From the NCBI GenBank assembly GCA_015064355.1, contig SVSJ01000027.1, positions 1 to 33,436 on the forward strand: a stretch of DNA of 33,436 bases. The letters are read 5' to 3'. The position numbers and the translations under genes were made by a program. Under the pieces are notes generated by a model. It made no database searches. It was not told the DNA's origin and saw nothing but the letters and a program-made list of their open reading frames with translations. The DNA comes from Oscillospiraceae bacterium. Lineage in GTDB: Bacteria; Bacillota; Clostridia; Oscillospirales; CAG-272. Every line of letters begins with the position of its first letter. The first letter of the stretch is position 1. Of this stretch, positions 1-13,872 are shown in pieces.

Positions 1-238
1 CAGGGCAAATGCGCCTATCCCCGAAAATAATATTTAGTTTAAGTATAAAGCCGAGGTGCTTGCACCTCGTGCATTTGCCGAAACCAATCGACGATTCGGG
101 TGAATTCAGGGCAAATGCGCCTATCCCCGAAAATAATATTTAGTTTAAGTATAAAGCCGAGGTGCTTGCACCTCGTGCATTTGCCGAAACCAATCGACGA
201 TTCGGGTGAATTCAGGGCAAATGCGCCTATCCCTGAAG
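1..238. repeat. 106-bp tandem direct repeat, two full copies plus a 3' fragment
   Basis: Positions 1-106 and 107-212 are identical by eye. A third copy starts at 213 and matches for about 21 bases before diverging. Each unit contains a CUUG-capped hairpin (CGAGGTG at 52-58 pairing with CACCTCG at 63-69) and an enclosing 9-bp inverted repeat (GGCAAATGC at 4-12, GCATTTGCC at 71-79). A second pairing, CCCGAA at 20-25 with TTCGGG at 95-100, is also possible. The units abut with no spacers, so this is not a CRISPR array. The array lies just past the tuf terminator and touches the window edge, so its true copy number is unknown. I see no open reading frame that would explain it, and its function is unknown. 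Confidence 0.9.
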
Positions 239-301
239 TTTAGTTAATATTAAATTCTAAATATGTAAATATCTTACCACATTCTTCACCAAAAGTCAAT
301 A

Positions 302-336
302 GCAAAACAAAAAGGGCAAAGCCTAAGCTCTGCCCT
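302..336 (-). terminator. Rho-independent terminator of the str operon (after tuf)
   Basis: On the minus strand a 9-bp stem with one G-T wobble (GGGCAGAGC with GCTTTGCCC), a TTAG loop and a following T-rich run form a strong intrinsic terminator. It starts about 18 bases after the tuf stop codon. Confidence 0.93.
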
Positions 337-353
337 GATTATTTGTGCTAAAA

Positions 354-1559
354 TTAGCCGATGATTTCGATAACAACGCCGGAACCAACTGTTCTACCAC
401 CTTCACGGATAGCGAAACGGAGACCTGTTTCGATAGCGATAGGAGTGATGAGTTCAACAGTCATATCTACGTTGTCGCCGGGACGGCACATTTCAACGTC
501 AGCGGGAAGACCGATTGTACCTGTAACGTCAGTTGTTCTGAAGTAGAACTGAGGTCTGTAACCAGCGAAGAAGGGCTTCTGACGGCCACCTTCTTTTTCG
601 GTAAGAACGTAAACCTGACCTACAAACTTTGTGTGAGGCTGAATGGAGCCGGGCTTACAGAGAACCTGACCTCTTTCGATAGCCTTCTTGTCGATACCAC
701 GGAGAAGGAGACCAACGTTGTCACCAGCTTCAGCGGAGTCGAGGAGCTTACGGAACATTTCAACGCCTGTGATTGTTGTTGTCTTCTTTTCGTCAGAGAG
801 ACCAACGATTTCAACAACGTCACCCATCTTAACAACACCACGTTCTACTCTACCTGTAGCAACTGTACCACGACCTGTGATAGAGAATACGTCTTCTACA
901 GGCATAAGGAAGGGTTCGTCAGACTTACGAGGAGGTGTAGGAATGTATTCGTCTACAGCGTCCATAAGAGCGAGGATGGAAGCGTATTCGGGATCATCTG
1001 CGTTTGTGCTTGTGGATTCGAGAGCGTCACGAGCGGAACCACGAACGATCGGAATATCGTCGCCGGGGAAGTCGTACTCGGAGAGGAGTTCACGAATTTC
1101 CATTTCAACGAGGTCGAGAAGTTCTTCGTCGTCAACGAGGTCACACTTGTTCATGTAAACAACGATTGCGGGAACGCCTACCTGACGAGCGAGAAGGATG
1201 TGTTCACGAGTCTGCTGCATAGGACCGTCGGAAGCAGCAACTACGAGGATAGCGCCGTCCATCTGAGCAGCACCTGTAATCATGTTCTTAACGTAGTCGG
1301 CGTGGCCGGGGCAGTCAACGTGAGCATAGTGTCTAGCGTTTGTTTCGTATTCAACGTGTCTGGTGTTGATTGTGATACCACGAGCTCTTTCTTCGGGAGC
1401 GTTGTCGATCTGGTCATATGCCATAAATTCAACGTTACCGTTCTTGAGACCGAGTGTCTTTGTGATAGCAGCTGTAGTGGTGGTCTTACCGTGGTCAACG
1501 TGACCGATAGTACCAATATTAACGTGGTCTTTGGTACGTTCAAATTTTGCCTTTGCCAT
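354..1559 (-). CDS. tuf: Elongation factor Tu
   Basis: This is EF-Tu, the GTPase that delivers aminoacyl-tRNA to the ribosomal A site in the cytoplasm. The 401-residue product has the usual family length. Visible motifs are the P-loop GHVDHGKT (residues 19-26), the switch I segment RGITIN, the DCPGHADY switch II motif, NKCD for guanine specificity, and the two C-terminal beta-barrel domains ending in [10 protein letters not shown]. The start at [10 protein letters not shown] is the canonical one and has an AGGAGG-like site just upstream. It is the last gene of rpsL-rpsG-fusA-tuf, 44 bp after fusA, with a strong terminator behind it. I see no separate promoter, so expression should depend on the rpsL promoter. 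Nothing in the protein looks abnormal. Confidence 0.98.
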   Translation of the reverse strand: MAKAKFERTKDHVNIGTIGHVDHGKTTTTAAITKTLGLKNGNVEFMAYDQIDNAPEERARGITINTRHVEYETNARHYAHVDCPGHADYVKNMITGAAQMDGAILVVAASDGPMQQTREHILLARQVGVPAIVVYMNKCDLVDDEELLDLVEMEIRELLSEYDFPGDDIPIVRGSARDALESTSTNADDPEYASILALMDAVDEYIPTPPRKSDEPFLMPVEDVFSITGRGTVATGRVERGVVKMGDVVEIVGLSDEKKTTTITGVEMFRKLLDSAEAGDNVGLLLRGIDKKAIERGQVLCKPGSIQPHTKFVGQVYVLTEKEGGRQKPFFAGYRPQFYFRTTDVTGTIGLPADVEMCRPGDNVDMTVELITPIAIETGLRFAIREGGRTVGSGVVIEIIG

Positions 1560-1603
1560 TTGGATTAATCCTCCTAAAAATATTTTTTATTTAAGTTTTT
1601 TAA

Positions 1604-3673
1604 TTACTTCTTTGTGATGATCTTATCTCTGATGCTCTTGGGAACTTCAGCGAAGTGATCGGGCTCCATAGAGAACTGGCCGCGGCCCTGTGTACGGGAA
1701 CGGAGGTCTGTGGAGTAGCCTGTCATTTCAGACAGAGGAACATATGCGGTAATCTGGTATGCACCAAATACCTGGTCCATGGAGTTAACCTGACCGCGTC
1801 TCTGGTTGAGACCGCCGATTACGTCGCCCATGTAATCTTCGGGAGTAACAACTACTACCTTCATTACAGGCTCTGTAAGAACGGGATCAGCCTTCTGCAT
1901 AGCATCCTTGAACGCCATAGAGCCGGCGATCTTAAATGCCATTTCGGAAGAGTCAACTTCGTGGTAGGAACCGTCGTAAAGGTTAACCTTTACGTCAACA
2001 ACGTTGTAGCCTGCGAGTACACCGGATTCCATAGCGCTCTTGATACCGGCTTCAACTGCGGGGATGTATTCCTTGGGAATAGCACCACCAACAACGGTAT
2101 TTTCGAACAGGAAGCCTGCACCGGGCTCGTTGGGTTCGATGTGGATCTTAACGTGACCGTACTGACCCTTACCACCGGACTGACGAGCGTACTTGAGGTC
2201 GGAATCTGCTCCTCTGCGGATAGTTTCCTTGTAAGATACGCGGGGGTCACCTACGTTAGCTTCTACCTTGAATTCGCGGAGAAGTCTGTCAACGATGATT
2301 TCAAGGTGAAGTTCACCCATACCGGAGATGATAGTCTGACCGGTTTCTTCGTCTGTGTAGGTACGGAATGTGGGGTCTTCTTCAGCGAGCTTGGAGAGGG
2401 CGATGCCCATCTTTTCTTCGCCGGCCTTGGTCTTAGGCTCGATAGCAACGGAAATAACAGGTTCCGGGAATTCCATAGATTCAAGAATAATAGGAGCCTT
2501 TTCGTCGCAGAAGGTGTCACCTGTTGTTGTGTTCTTTACAGATACAACAGCAGCGATGTCACCTGCATATACGCAGTCAATGTCCTTACGGTCATTAGCG
2601 TGCATCTGAAGTACACGGCCGAAACGTTCGCGAGCGCGCTTGCCGGGGTTGTAAACAGTGTTACCTGTTTCGATCTTACCGGAGTAAACGCGGAAGAAGC
2701 AGAGCTTACCAACGAAGGGGTCGGTCATGATCTTAAATGCGAGTGCGGAGAAGGGTTCGTCATCGGATGCGTGACGTACGTCTTCTTCTTCTGTATCAGG
2801 GTTAATACCCTTAATAGCAGGAATATCAAGAGGAGAAGGCATGTAGTCGATAACTGCATCGAGCAGCTTCTGAACACCCTTGTTCTTGTAGGAAGTACCG
2901 CAAACTACGGGAACGATCTTGTTGTCGATTGTTGCCTTACGGAGAGCCTTCTTAAGTTCAGGAATGGTGAGTTCTTCACCTTCACAGTACTTTTCGAAGA
3001 GTTCTTCGTCTGTTTCTGCGATAGCTTCAACCATCTTGTCGTGGTATTCCTGTGCTTTTTCAAGCATATCGGCAGGAATGGGTTCAACTCTCATATCCTT
3101 ACCGAGGTCATCATAATATACATCGGCTTCCATGGACATCAGGTCGATGATACCCTTGAAGGTTTCTTCGGCACCGATAGGGAGCTGGATCGGGATAGCG
3201 TTCGCTTTGAGACGCTCTCTCATCATATCTACAACGCGGTAGAAGTTAGCACCCATAATATCCATCTTGTTAACATAAGCCATACGAGGAACGTTGTACT
3301 TGTTAGCCTGACGCCATACTGTTTCGGACTGGGGTTCTACACCACCTTTAGCACAAAGAACAGTAACGGAACCGTCAAGAACTCTGAGAGAACGTTCAAC
3401 TTCAACTGTAAAGTCAACGTGGCCGGGGGTATCAATGATGTTGATTCGCGTATCATTCCAGAAGCAAGTGGTAGCAGCGGAGGTAATTGTAATACCTCTC
3501 TCCTGTTCCTGTTCCATCCAGTCCATAGTAGCGGTACCGTCGTGGGTATCACCGATCTTATGGGTCTTACCTGTGTAGAACAGAATACGCTCCGTGGTTG
3601 TTGTCTTACCGGCGTCAATGTGAGCCATGATACCGATATTTCTGGTACGCTCAAGTGAATATTCCCTTGGCAT
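1604..3673 (-). CDS. fusA: Elongation factor G
   Basis: EF-G is the GTPase that drives translocation of tRNA and mRNA and, together with RRF, ribosome recycling. The 689-residue protein is close to the usual 690-700. The G domain shows AHIDAGKT (17-24), [13 protein letters not shown] and NKMD. The later domains are complete, including the domain IV segment with GGLNQRRG and the C-terminal SMEPDHF-type stretch. The start [22 protein letters not shown] is canonical, with AAGGAGA upstream. The gene lies between rpsG and tuf in the classical str operon order. A 9-bp hairpin sits in the 107-bp gap before it. It is unlikely to be a ribosome-protection (tetM-type) paralogue, because it occupies the str operon and has the ordinary EF-G N-terminus. 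Confidence 0.98.
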   Translation of the reverse strand: MPREYSLERTRNIGIMAHIDAGKTTTTERILFYTGKTHKIGDTHDGTATMDWMEQEQERGITITSAATTCFWNDTRINIIDTPGHVDFTVEVERSLRVLDGSVTVLCAKGGVEPQSETVWRQANKYNVPRMAYVNKMDIMGANFYRVVDMMRERLKANAIPIQLPIGAEETFKGIIDLMSMEADVYYDDLGKDMRVEPIPADMLEKAQEYHDKMVEAIAETDEELFEKYCEGEELTIPELKKALRKATIDNKIVPVVCGTSYKNKGVQKLLDAVIDYMPSPLDIPAIKGINPDTEEEDVRHASDDEPFSALAFKIMTDPFVGKLCFFRVYSGKIETGNTVYNPGKRARERFGRVLQMHANDRKDIDCVYAGDIAAVVSVKNTTTGDTFCDEKAPIILESMEFPEPVISVAIEPKTKAGEEKMGIALSKLAEEDPTFRTYTDEETGQTIISGMGELHLEIIVDRLLREFKVEANVGDPRVSYKETIRRGADSDLKYARQSGGKGQYGHVKIHIEPNEPGAGFLFENTVVGGAIPKEYIPAVEAGIKSAMESGVLAGYNVVDVKVNLYDGSYHEVDSSEMAFKIAGSMAFKDAMQKADPVLTEPVMKVVVVTPEDYMGDVIGGLNQRRGQVNSMDQVFGAYQITAYVPLSEMTGYSTDLRSRTQGRGQFSMEPDHFAEVPKSIRDKIITKK

Positions 3674-3712
3674 AATATTGATATCTCCTTAAATATAAAC
3701 GGTTGTGCTTAC

Positions 3713-3735
3713 GGTTACGGATCTTTTCCGCAACC
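3713..3735 (-). other. Intercistronic hairpin between rpsG and fusA
   Basis: In the transcript, GGTTGCGGA and TCCGTAACC pair over 9 bp (one G-U) around an AAAGA loop. No U-run follows, so it is not an obvious terminator. It could be a processing or ribosomal-protein binding site; that is inference. Confidence 0.5.
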
Positions 3736-3780
3736 TCAATATTCGTAATTGTTCATGCAGCCTTGTTTTGCTGCGGAAGA

Positions 3781-4251
3781 TTAATATCTGAAGTGTGCGA
3801 AAGCCTTGTTTGCTTCAGCCATTCTGTGGGTTTCTTCTTTCTTCTTGAAAGCGCCGCCCATGCTGTTCTTGGCATCCATGATTTCCGCTGCAAGACGTTC
3901 AGACATTGTGTTTTCGCCTCTGCTGCGTGCATAAGCAACGAGCCAACGAAGACCAAGTGTCTGACGACGTTCGGGTCTTACTTCCATAGGAACCTGATAG
4001 TTAGAACCACCTACACGGCGAGCCTTAACTTCGAGAACGGGCATAATGTTCTCAAGTGCTTCCTGGAATGCGTCGAGAGCGCTCATGGAGAGCTTGGATT
4101 CTACGATTGCGAATGCATCGTATACAATCTTCTGTGCTACACCCTTCTTACCGTCATACATTACATTGTTAATAAGCTTTGTTACAAGCTTAGAGTTGTA
4201 AAGAGGATCCGGCAGAACGTCTCTTTTTGAAATCTGACCTCTTCTTGACAC
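3781..4251 (-). CDS. rpsG: 30S ribosomal protein S7
   Basis: S7 nucleates assembly of the 30S head and contacts the mRNA exit region and the E site. I chose the GTG at 4249-4251, giving a protein starting (M)SRRGQISKR of 156 residues, exactly the usual S7 length. AAGGAGG lies 8 bases upstream, while the upstream ATG at 4269 overlaps that Shine-Dalgarno site. The signature around [18 protein letters not shown] is clear, as is the conserved [13 protein letters not shown] segment and the C-terminal [15 protein letters not shown]. It is the second gene of the str operon, 139 bp after rpsL. S7 is a known autoregulator of the str operon in E. coli; whether that operates here is not shown by the sequence, although hairpins lie on both sides of the gene. 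Confidence 0.97.
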   Translation of the reverse strand: MSRRGQISKRDVLPDPLYNSKLVTKLINNVMYDGKKGVAQKIVYDAFAIVESKLSMSALDAFQEALENIMPVLEVKARRVGGSNYQVPMEVRPERRQTLGLRWLVAYARSRGENTMSERLAAEIMDAKNSMGGAFKKKEETHRMAEANKAFAHFRY

Positions 4252-4324
4252 TGTACTTCCCTCCTTCATTAAAAATATGAATTCATAGGTACTCGAAAGA
4301 TAAACTTCCGCTCGTGCTGTCGGT

Positions 4325-4349
4325 CATATAAACATTTATTACTTATATG
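4325..4349 (-). other. Hairpin in the rpsL-rpsG intercistronic space
   Basis: CATATAA (4325-4331) and TTATATG (4343-4349) form a perfect 7-bp inverted repeat around an 11-base loop, with no U-run. It sits where E. coli carries an S7-responsive element, but the resemblance is one of position only. Confidence 0.4.
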
Positions 4350-4390
4350 GGGACATTACACAAACGACTTATCTGTGAGCTGTTTGCGTC

Positions 4391-4804
4391 TTATTTTTTG
4401 GGACGCTTTGCGCCGTACTTGGAACGGCTCTGCTTACGGTTAGCAACACCCTGAGCATCAAGTGTGCCGCGGATGATGTGGTAACGTACACCAGGCAGGT
4501 CACGTACACGACCGCCGCGGATCAGTACTACAGAGTGTTCCTGCAGATTGTGTCCAACGCCGGGAATGTAAGTGGTAACTTCCATACCGTTTGTAAGTCT
4601 TACTCTGGCGATCTTACGAAGAGCAGAGTTAGGCTTCTTCGGGCTTGTTGTGGTAACCTTGGTGCAAACACCACGCTTCTGGGGAGCGCTCTGGTCTGTG
4701 GGGCGATTCTTAAGAGTATTGAAACCCTGCTGAAGTGCCTGAGACTTGGACTTGTAAGACTTGTCCTGTCTTCCCTGCTTAACAAGCTGGTTAAAGGTTG
4801 GCAT
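4391..4804 (-). CDS. rpsL: 30S ribosomal protein S12
   Basis: S12 lies at the decoding centre and influences translational accuracy. The 137-residue protein has the Firmicutes-length N-terminal region followed by the universal core [23 protein letters not shown] (51-64), [17 protein letters not shown] and LPGVRYH. The start ATG at 4802-4804 follows AAAGGAGG. It is the first gene of the str operon, about 130 bases downstream of a perfect-consensus promoter. One residue stands out: at position 101 (E. coli K88 counting Met) the codon CGT gives Arg in [10 protein letters not shown], where E. coli and B. subtilis have Lys. The other classical position, the PKKP lysines at 56-57, is wild type. Confidence 0.98.
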   Translation of the reverse strand: MPTFNQLVKQGRQDKSYKSKSQALQQGFNTLKNRPTDQSAPQKRGVCTKVTTTSPKKPNSALRKIARVRLTNGMEVTTYIPGVGHNLQEHSVVLIRGGRVRDLPGVRYHIIRGTLDAQGVANRKQSRSKYGAKRPKK

Positions 4805-4941
4805 GATTGTCCTCCTTTTCTTTAGTAATAAATGTTTATATACAACCGGGGTTATAAATAATCCCGACAGTATGCAAAATTTATCTGTTTACGCTTATTT
4901 TTTGGCATAACAAAAGATACCCAAAAATTGCGTACGCAGAT

Positions 4942-4970
4942 ATTATAACATTCCCGTTTTCATTTGTCAA
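4942..4970 (-). promoter_or_regulatory. Sigma-A promoter of the str operon (rpsL)
   Basis: Reading the minus strand, TTGACA and TATAAT are both perfect consensus hexamers separated by 17 bases. The predicted transcript starts near 4935 and has a leader of about 130 bases before rpsL. The upstream DNA back to the rpoC terminator is A/T-rich, as expected of a strong promoter. The leader shows no structure I can name. Confidence 0.92.
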
Positions 4971-5127
4971 TAGGTATTGTCAAAGACTTTCGTCTTATAG
5001 ATAAATATTCTCCCACTTGCACAATTAAAAATTCAGCAAATGAGAAATTATTGGGGCATTTTTGATATTTTGAATATAAGTTGCAATTCTCCCGGTGCTT
5101 TTCCGTATATTATATAAGGATAGAAAG

Positions 5128-5158
5128 CAAAAAACTCCGCTCATTTTTCAGAGCGGAG
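5128..5158 (-). terminator. Rho-independent terminator of rpoBC
   Basis: CTCCGCTC and GAGCGGAG form a perfect 8-bp stem with an 8-base loop, followed on the minus strand by six T residues. It lies 20 bases after the rpoC stop codon and separates rpoBC from the str operon, whose promoter is about 160 bases further on. Confidence 0.95.
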
Positions 5159-5177
5159 ATTTTTATTCAGTTAACAA

Positions 5178-8906
<3,729 letters not shown>

Positions 8907-8979
8907 CAGCAGTTATACCTTCTCTAAATATTAATATCGGTGTTACCGAATAGTATTTTGTTTCGGGGATTAGTTACCC

Positions 8980-11900
8980 TTAAAAATCCATATCGTCCAG
9001 GAATCCGCCACCTGCTTCAGCTGCGAACAGCTCAGCATCGTCGGGTTCTTCATCAAAGATCTCTTCAATATAGGAATCCATGATGTCGTCTGTCTGAACG
9101 GTTTCACCAACGTCGGCTTCAGTGATCTCTTCGTCACTTGCAGATACGATATTGGGTGTCTCGAGGTCATCGTCACCGATAGATTCGAGGGGAACTTCAA
9201 CATCGTCGCCGTCAAGGATCTTGATGTCAAGACCGAGGGCCTGCAGTTCTTTTACGAGAACCTTGAATGCTTCGGGGATACCGGGTGTAGGAATGTTCTG
9301 ACCCTTAACGATAGCTTCATAAGTCTTAACTCTACCAACGGTGTCGTCAGATTTAACAGTAAGGATCTCCTGGAGAGTGTAAGCCGCACCGTATGCTTCG
9401 AGGGCCCAAACTTCCATTTCACCGAATCTCTGACCACCAAACTGTGCCTTACCGCCGAGAGGCTGCTGTGTTACCAGAGAGTAAGGACCTGTGGAACGAG
9501 CATGGATCTTATCGTCAACCAGGTGGTGCAGCTTCAGGTAGTACATAATACCAACTGTTACCGGGTTATCAAAGGGTACACCGGTGCGTCCGTCATAAAG
9601 TACTGTCTTACCGTCAACAACCTTCAGCTTACCTGCAAGACGGAGTTCTTCAAGGTATTCCTTGTTTTCTCTTTCTTCAGGGGTAATAGTGCGAAGCTCG
9701 TGGGTTCCATCTTCAAGCTCAACAGACTCAAAGATGTTCTTACCTACTGTGTTTTCGCCGGGCATAACATCACGCTCGAGGCCTGCCATCTTCAGACATT
9801 CGGAAATGTCAGCTTCTGTTGCGCCGTCGAATACGGGAGTCATGATCTTCCAGCCAAGCTTTCTCGCTGCGATACCGAGGTGTACTTCAAGCACCTGACC
9901 GATGTTCATACGGGAAGGTACGCCCAGAGGGTTAAGTACGATATCGAGGGGAGTGCCGTCGGGAAGGAAGGGCATATCTTCCGGAGGCAGAATACGTGAA
10001 ACGACACCCTTGTTACCGTGGCGGCCCGCCATCTTGTCACCTACAGAGATCTTTCTCTTCTGTGCGATGTAAACGCGAACAACCTTGTTAACTCCGGGAG
10101 GAAGCTCGTCTCCTGCTTCTCTGGAGAATACTTTAACGTCAACGATAATACCGTTTTCTCCGTGAGGAACGCGGAGAGATGTATCACGTACTTCTCTTGC
10201 CTTTTCACCGAAAATAGCGCGGAGAAGTCTTTCTTCTGCTGTAAGCTCTGTTTCTCCCTTGGGAGTAACCTTACCAACGAGGATATCGCCTGCGCGAACC
10301 TCAGTACCGATCTTAACGATACCGTCAGCGGTAAGATCCTTCAGAGCGTCCTCGCCCACGTTGGGAATTTCGCGAGTGATCTCTTCCGGTCCGAGCTTTG
10401 TATCTCTTGCTTCGTGAGAATATTCTTCAATGTGGATAGAGGTGTATACGTCGTCGCGAACAAGGCGTTCGTTAAGAAGTACAGCGTCCTCGTAGTTGTA
10501 ACCTTCCCAAGTCATGAAGCCGATGAGAGCGTTCTTACCGAGAGCAACTTCACCCTGAGAGGTGGAAGGACCGTCGGCAATGATCTGACCTGCTTCAACT
10601 CTTTCGCCCTGGGAAATGATGGGTCTCTGGTTTACGCAAGTGCCCTGGTTACTTCTCTTGAACTTGATAAGGCGATAGGTATCCTTGTGACCGTCGTCGC
10701 AGTGGATAACGATCTCGTCTGCAGTTACGCTTTCAGCCCAGCCGCCGTTTTCGCAAACAACAACTACACCGGAGTCGATAGCAGCCTTGTATTCCATACC
10801 GGTACCAACGATAGGAGAGTCGGTAACCATAAGCGGAACAGCCTGCTTCTGCATGTTTGAACCCATGAGCGCACGGGAGTTGTCATCGTTTTCAAGGAAG
10901 GGGATCATCGCAGTCGCAACAGACACAACCATCTTGGGAGATACGTCCATAAGGGAAACTTTAGCGGGGTCGATCTCGATGATCTCTGCGCGATTTCTTG
11001 CTGTAACCTTCTTGTTAACGAAGCACATGTTTTCGTCCAGCGGCTCGTTAGCCTGTGCAACGATGTGATTGTCTTCAACGTCAGCGGTCATGTATTCGAT
11101 CTCGCCTGTTACTCTGTGACGAACTGTGCCGTCTTCCATAGTTTCGTGAACGACCTTGCGGTAAGGAGCTTCAATGAAGCCGTACTTGGAGATCTTCGCA
11201 TATGTTGCGAGATAGGAAATAAGACCGATGTTAGGACCTTCGGGAGTTTCGATAGGACACATTCTGCCGTAGTGAGTATAGTGTACGTCACGAACCTCGA
11301 AGGAAGCTCTGTCTCTGGAAAGACCGCCGGGGCCGAGAGCAGAAAGACGTCTCTTGTGAGTCAGCTCTGCAAGGGGGTTGTTCTGGTCCATGAACTGGGA
11401 AAGGGGTGAGCTTCCGAAGAATTCGCGGATCGCGGTAACAACAGGGCGGATATTGATAAGGGTCTGAGGAGACAGGGATTCGCTGTCCTGGATATTCATT
11501 CTTTCCTTAACGATCTTATCCATACGAGCCAGACCGATTCTGAGCTGGTTCTGGAGAAGTTCGCCTACGCTGCGGAGACGACGGTTGCCAAGGTGGTCGA
11601 TGTCATCTGTTGTGCCGATGTCATGAGACAGAGCGAGCAGGTAGTTGATAGAGGAAAGGATATCTTCTCTTGTGATGTGCTTGGGGCAGAGTTCAGCGAT
11701 TCTGCGCTTTGCTTCTGCACGGATAGTCTCTTCGTCACCGTCAGCTGCCTCCATGATCTCAACGAGTACGTCGAGACGGCACTTTTCGTTAACGCCGGAA
11801 TCCTTAAGGTCATATCCCAGGATGTGAACAGGGTCAACTGCGCCATTGGAGAACACTTTAACTTCCTTGCCGTTCTCAAGTGTGAGATATACTTCGCAAA

Positions 11901-12891
11901 CGCCTGCGTATTCGATAGCGAGTGCGTCGTCCTGGGAAAGGAACTGGCCTGCCTCAAAGAGAAGCTCACCTGTGAGGGGGCTAACTACGGGGCGGGAAAG
12001 TGTATAGCCTGCGATTCTCTGACCGAGAGCAAGCTTCTTGTCATACTTGTGACGACCTACGGGGTAGAGGTCATATCTCTTGGGATCGAAGAACAGACCG
12101 TTCATGAGAATCTCAGCGGATTCAACGATAGCGGGTTCACCGGGACGGAGCTTGGTGTAAATTTCCTTAAGAGCTTCATCGCGGATAGATGTCTTGTTTT
12201 CGATCGCGCGCGCTTCGCAGGTTTCCTTTTCGAGAGTAACAGCCAGCTTTGTTTCTGCGCCAAATACATTCTCGATGTCCTCGCGGGACTCAACGCCGAG
12301 AGCGCGGATAAGAATTGTTACGGGAATTTTGCGGTTCTTGTCGATACGAACATAGAACACGTCGTTAGCGTCGGTCTCATATTCGAGCCATGCGCCACGA
12401 TAAGGGATAACGGTTGCTGTAAAGAGCTTCTTACCGGACTTGTCGATAGAACTATCGTAGTAGATACCGGGGGAACGAACCAGCTGGGAAACGATAACTC
12501 TCTCAGCGCCGTTGATAACGAATGTTCCCTTGTCTGTCATAAGCGGGAAATCGCCCATGAAGATAGAAGACTGCTTAACCTCGCCTGTCAGCTTGTTTGT
12601 AAGGCGAACCTCTACCTTGAGAGGTGCTGCGTAGTTTACGTCCCGTTCTTTACATTCTTCAACGGGATACTTTGGCTTTGAGTCAAGGGAGTAACCGACA
12701 AAATCTATGAAAAGGTTGCCGGAATAGTCGGTTATGGGAGAAATATCCTCAAGAACCTCCATGAGACCCTTCTCGAGAAACCAGTTGAATGATTCCTTCT
12801 GCACTTCGATGAGGCTTGGCATTTCAAGCGGCTCGTCGATTTTGGAGAAGCTCATTCTTATGTTTTTTCCTACCTTTTGAGGTTTGACCAT
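8980..12891 (-). CDS. rpoB: DNA-directed RNA polymerase subunit beta
   Basis: This is the beta subunit of RNA polymerase. I place the start at the ATG at 12889-12891 ([10 protein letters not shown]), preceded by GGAG at a good distance. A TTG 36 bases upstream is also in frame but has no ribosome binding site. The protein is then 1303 residues. The rifampicin-binding cluster at 493-524 reads [15 protein letters not shown] and then [14 protein letters not shown], so the positions matching E. coli D516, H526 and S531 are wild type and target-based rifampicin resistance is not expected. The C-terminus ends in an acidic tail. rpoB has its own promoter and is not preceded by rplJ-rplL in this window; instead it is divergent from rplS. 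Confidence 0.98.
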   Translation of the reverse strand: MVKPQKVGKNIRMSFSKIDEPLEMPSLIEVQKESFNWFLEKGLMEVLEDISPITDYSGNLFIDFVGYSLDSKPKYPVEECKERDVNYAAPLKVEVRLTNKLTGEVKQSSIFMGDFPLMTDKGTFVINGAERVIVSQLVRSPGIYYDSSIDKSGKKLFTATVIPYRGAWLEYETDANDVFYVRIDKNRKIPVTILIRALGVESREDIENVFGAETKLAVTLEKETCEARAIENKTSIRDEALKEIYTKLRPGEPAIVESAEILMNGLFFDPKRYDLYPVGRHKYDKKLALGQRIAGYTLSRPVVSPLTGELLFEAGQFLSQDDALAIEYAGVCEVYLTLENGKEVKVFSNGAVDPVHILGYDLKDSGVNEKCRLDVLVEIMEAADGDEETIRAEAKRRIAELCPKHITREDILSSINYLLALSHDIGTTDDIDHLGNRRLRSVGELLQNQLRIGLARMDKIVKERMNIQDSESLSPQTLINIRPVVTAIREFFGSSPLSQFMDQNNPLAELTHKRRLSALGPGGLSRDRASFEVRDVHYTHYGRMCPIETPEGPNIGLISYLATYAKISKYGFIEAPYRKVVHETMEDGTVRHRVTGEIEYMTADVEDNHIVAQANEPLDENMCFVNKKVTARNRAEIIEIDPAKVSLMDVSPKMVVSVATAMIPFLENDDNSRALMGSNMQKQAVPLMVTDSPIVGTGMEYKAAIDSGVVVVCENGGWAESVTADEIVIHCDDGHKDTYRLIKFKRSNQGTCVNQRPIISQGERVEAGQIIADGPSTSQGEVALGKNALIGFMTWEGYNYEDAVLLNERLVRDDVYTSIHIEEYSHEARDTKLGPEEITREIPNVGEDALKDLTADGIVKIGTEVRAGDILVGKVTPKGETELTAEERLLRAIFGEKAREVRDTSLRVPHGENGIIVDVKVFSREAGDELPPGVNKVVRVYIAQKRKISVGDKMAGRHGNKGVVSRILPPEDMPFLPDGTPLDIVLNPLGVPSRMNIGQVLEVHLGIAARKLGWKIMTPVFDGATEADISECLKMAGLERDVMPGENTVGKNIFESVELEDGTHELRTITPEERENKEYLEELRLAGKLKVVDGKTVLYDGRTGVPFDNPVTVGIMYYLKLHHLVDDKIHARSTGPYSLVTQQPLGGKAQFGGQRFGEMEVWALEAYGAAYTLQEILTVKSDDTVGRVKTYEAIVKGQNIPTPGIPEAFKVLVKELQALGLDIKILDGDDVEVPLESIGDDDLETPNIVSASDEEITEADVGETVQTDDIMDSYIEEIFDEEPDDAELFAAEAGGGFLDDMDF

Positions 12892-13097
12892 CGAGCTAAT
12901 CACTCCATTCTGAAAACTTTTGCCCAAATGATTTTGGTGGGTATACTTGTTTCGCGCACATTTCGCTCGTCCTCTCCGTTTTTCGCGGGGCAGGATCGGC
13001 TTGGCGGCGAATTTTGCTTGCCTTCATGCGTTTTTGCATATAATATAAGGAAAAAAAGCGCAAAAATGCATTTTGGGCGAAGCTACATCAGTATACG

Positions 13098-13126
13098 ATT
13101 TTACCACTAAATAGAACCTTTGTCAA
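13098..13126 (-). promoter_or_regulatory. Sigma-A promoter of rpoBC
   Basis: The minus strand carries TTGACA, a 17-base spacer and TAAAAT. The predicted start near 13091 gives a 200-base leader before rpoB. That leader contains an imperfect inverted repeat of about 10 bases (around 13029-13038 with 13069-13078) but nothing I recognise as a known leader class. Confidence 0.85.
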
Positions 13127-13265
13127 GAATAATTTTGAATATGTCAAGAGAAAATGCGCATTGTTTACAATTTTAACATAAAGTTTACAATAATTTTAAA
13201 TGTAAACAATCTGTAAATTCCGCCTCGTTTTTGTCGATTTTTCCAAAATATTTTTCAAAAAACTA

Positions 13266-13294
13266 TTGCCAAAAGGAAATCCTTATGATATAAT
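13266..13294 (+). promoter_or_regulatory. Sigma-A promoter of rplS
   Basis: TTGCCA at 13266 and TATAAT at 13289 are spaced by 17 bases, with an extended -10 (TGA before TATAAT). It is divergent from the rpoB promoter. The two -35 regions are about 140 bases apart across a very A/T-rich stretch. Confidence 0.88.
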
Positions 13295-13300
13295 ATCCTT

Positions 13301-13395
13301 TGCATGCGCGGCTGATAATTTGCCCGCAAAGCCGAAGCAGTCCTCTGCGAAGCTCCGCACGAATGCTTTTATTTTCAGAAAGGAAGTCGACTAAA
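13301..13395 (+). promoter_or_regulatory. Structured 5' leader of rplS (possible L19 leader)
   Basis: The predicted 95-base leader is much more G/C-rich than its surroundings and can fold. CGGC (13319-13322) pairs with GCCG around a TTTGC/GCAAA hairpin, and GCAG/CTGC makes a second small hairpin. Autoregulatory L19 leaders are known upstream of rplS in Firmicutes. I cannot confirm that this one matches that family without a covariance-model search. Confidence 0.4.
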
Positions 13396-13737
13396 ATGAA
13401 CAAACTCGACATTTTTGCAAGTGAGCAGCTGAAGGCAGAAGTTCCCTCCTTCAACATTGGTGACACAATCCGCATCCACAACCGTATCAAGGAAGGTGCT
13501 CGTGAGAGAATCCAGCTTTTTGAAGGCACAGTAATCGCTCGTCACGGTTCCGGCATCTCCGAAACATTCACTGTTCGCCGTGTTGCTTACGGTGTAGGTG
13601 TAGAAAAGACCTTCCCCCTCCACTCTCCTAACGTAGTTAAGGTTGAAATTACCCGTCGTGGTAAGGTTCGCCGCGCTAAGCTCTACTACCTCAGAGGCAG
13701 AGTTGGTAAGGCATCCAAGGTTAAGGAACTTATCTAA
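13396..13737 (+). CDS. rplS: 50S ribosomal protein L19
   Basis: L19 is a 50S protein at the 30S-50S interface. The 113-residue product starts at the ATG at 13396 ([13 protein letters not shown]), preceded by AGGAAG. It has the conserved segments [50 protein letters not shown] and [15 protein letters not shown]. An upstream in-frame ATG at 13300 lies at the predicted transcription start and would add an unrelated basic leader, so I rejected it. In many Firmicutes rplS closes the rpsP-rimM-trmD operon. Here it is a single gene with its own promoter, leader and terminator, divergent from rpoB. Confidence 0.97.
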   Translation: MNKLDIFASEQLKAEVPSFNIGDTIRIHNRIKEGARERIQLFEGTVIARHGSGISETFTVRRVAYGVGVEKTFPLHSPNVVKVEITRRGKVRRAKLYYLRGRVGKASKVKELI

Positions 13738-13754
13738 CCTAACGGAATTAAAGA

Positions 13755-13780
13755 AAGCTCTCAATCGAGAGCTTTTTTTA
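13755..13780 (+). terminator. Rho-independent terminator of rplS
   Basis: AAGCTCTC and GAGAGCTT form a stem around AATC, followed by a run of T residues. It begins 18 bases after the rplS stop codon. Confidence 0.94.
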
Positions 13781-13872
13781 TTTCTATCTATCCGACGCAA
13801 ATGGCTTTATGCGTGCTTTCGCACAGAACATAAGGAGTCTTGTGCTGACTGCTTGTCCCAGCTCGATTAGCC

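Noticed and set aside
1-238. A CRISPR array
   Set aside because: The units are contiguous 106-bp repeats with no unique spacers, and no cas gene is present.
345-1568. A 407-residue open frame on the plus strand opposite tuf
   Set aside because: It is the antisense shadow of a highly expressed, codon-biased gene. Its composition is Val/Cys/Ser-rich with no recognisable domain, and it has no ribosome binding site. The long plus-strand frames opposite fusA (1655-3658) and rpoC (5475-8525) were rejected for the same reason.
12892-12927. A longer rpoB starting at the in-frame TTG at 12927
   Set aside because: No Shine-Dalgarno precedes it, while the ATG at 12891 has one and matches the usual MVKP-type N-terminus of Firmicutes RpoB.
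13021-13050. A plus-strand promoter with TATAAT near 13037
   Set aside because: The spacer to the nearest -35-like hexamer is about 19 bases, it points into the divergent region far from rplS, and a much better promoter exists at 13266.
12877-13110. A 77-residue plus-strand frame in the rpoB leader
   Set aside because: It lacks a ribosome binding site and overlaps the rpoB start and promoter. The translation shows no domain.
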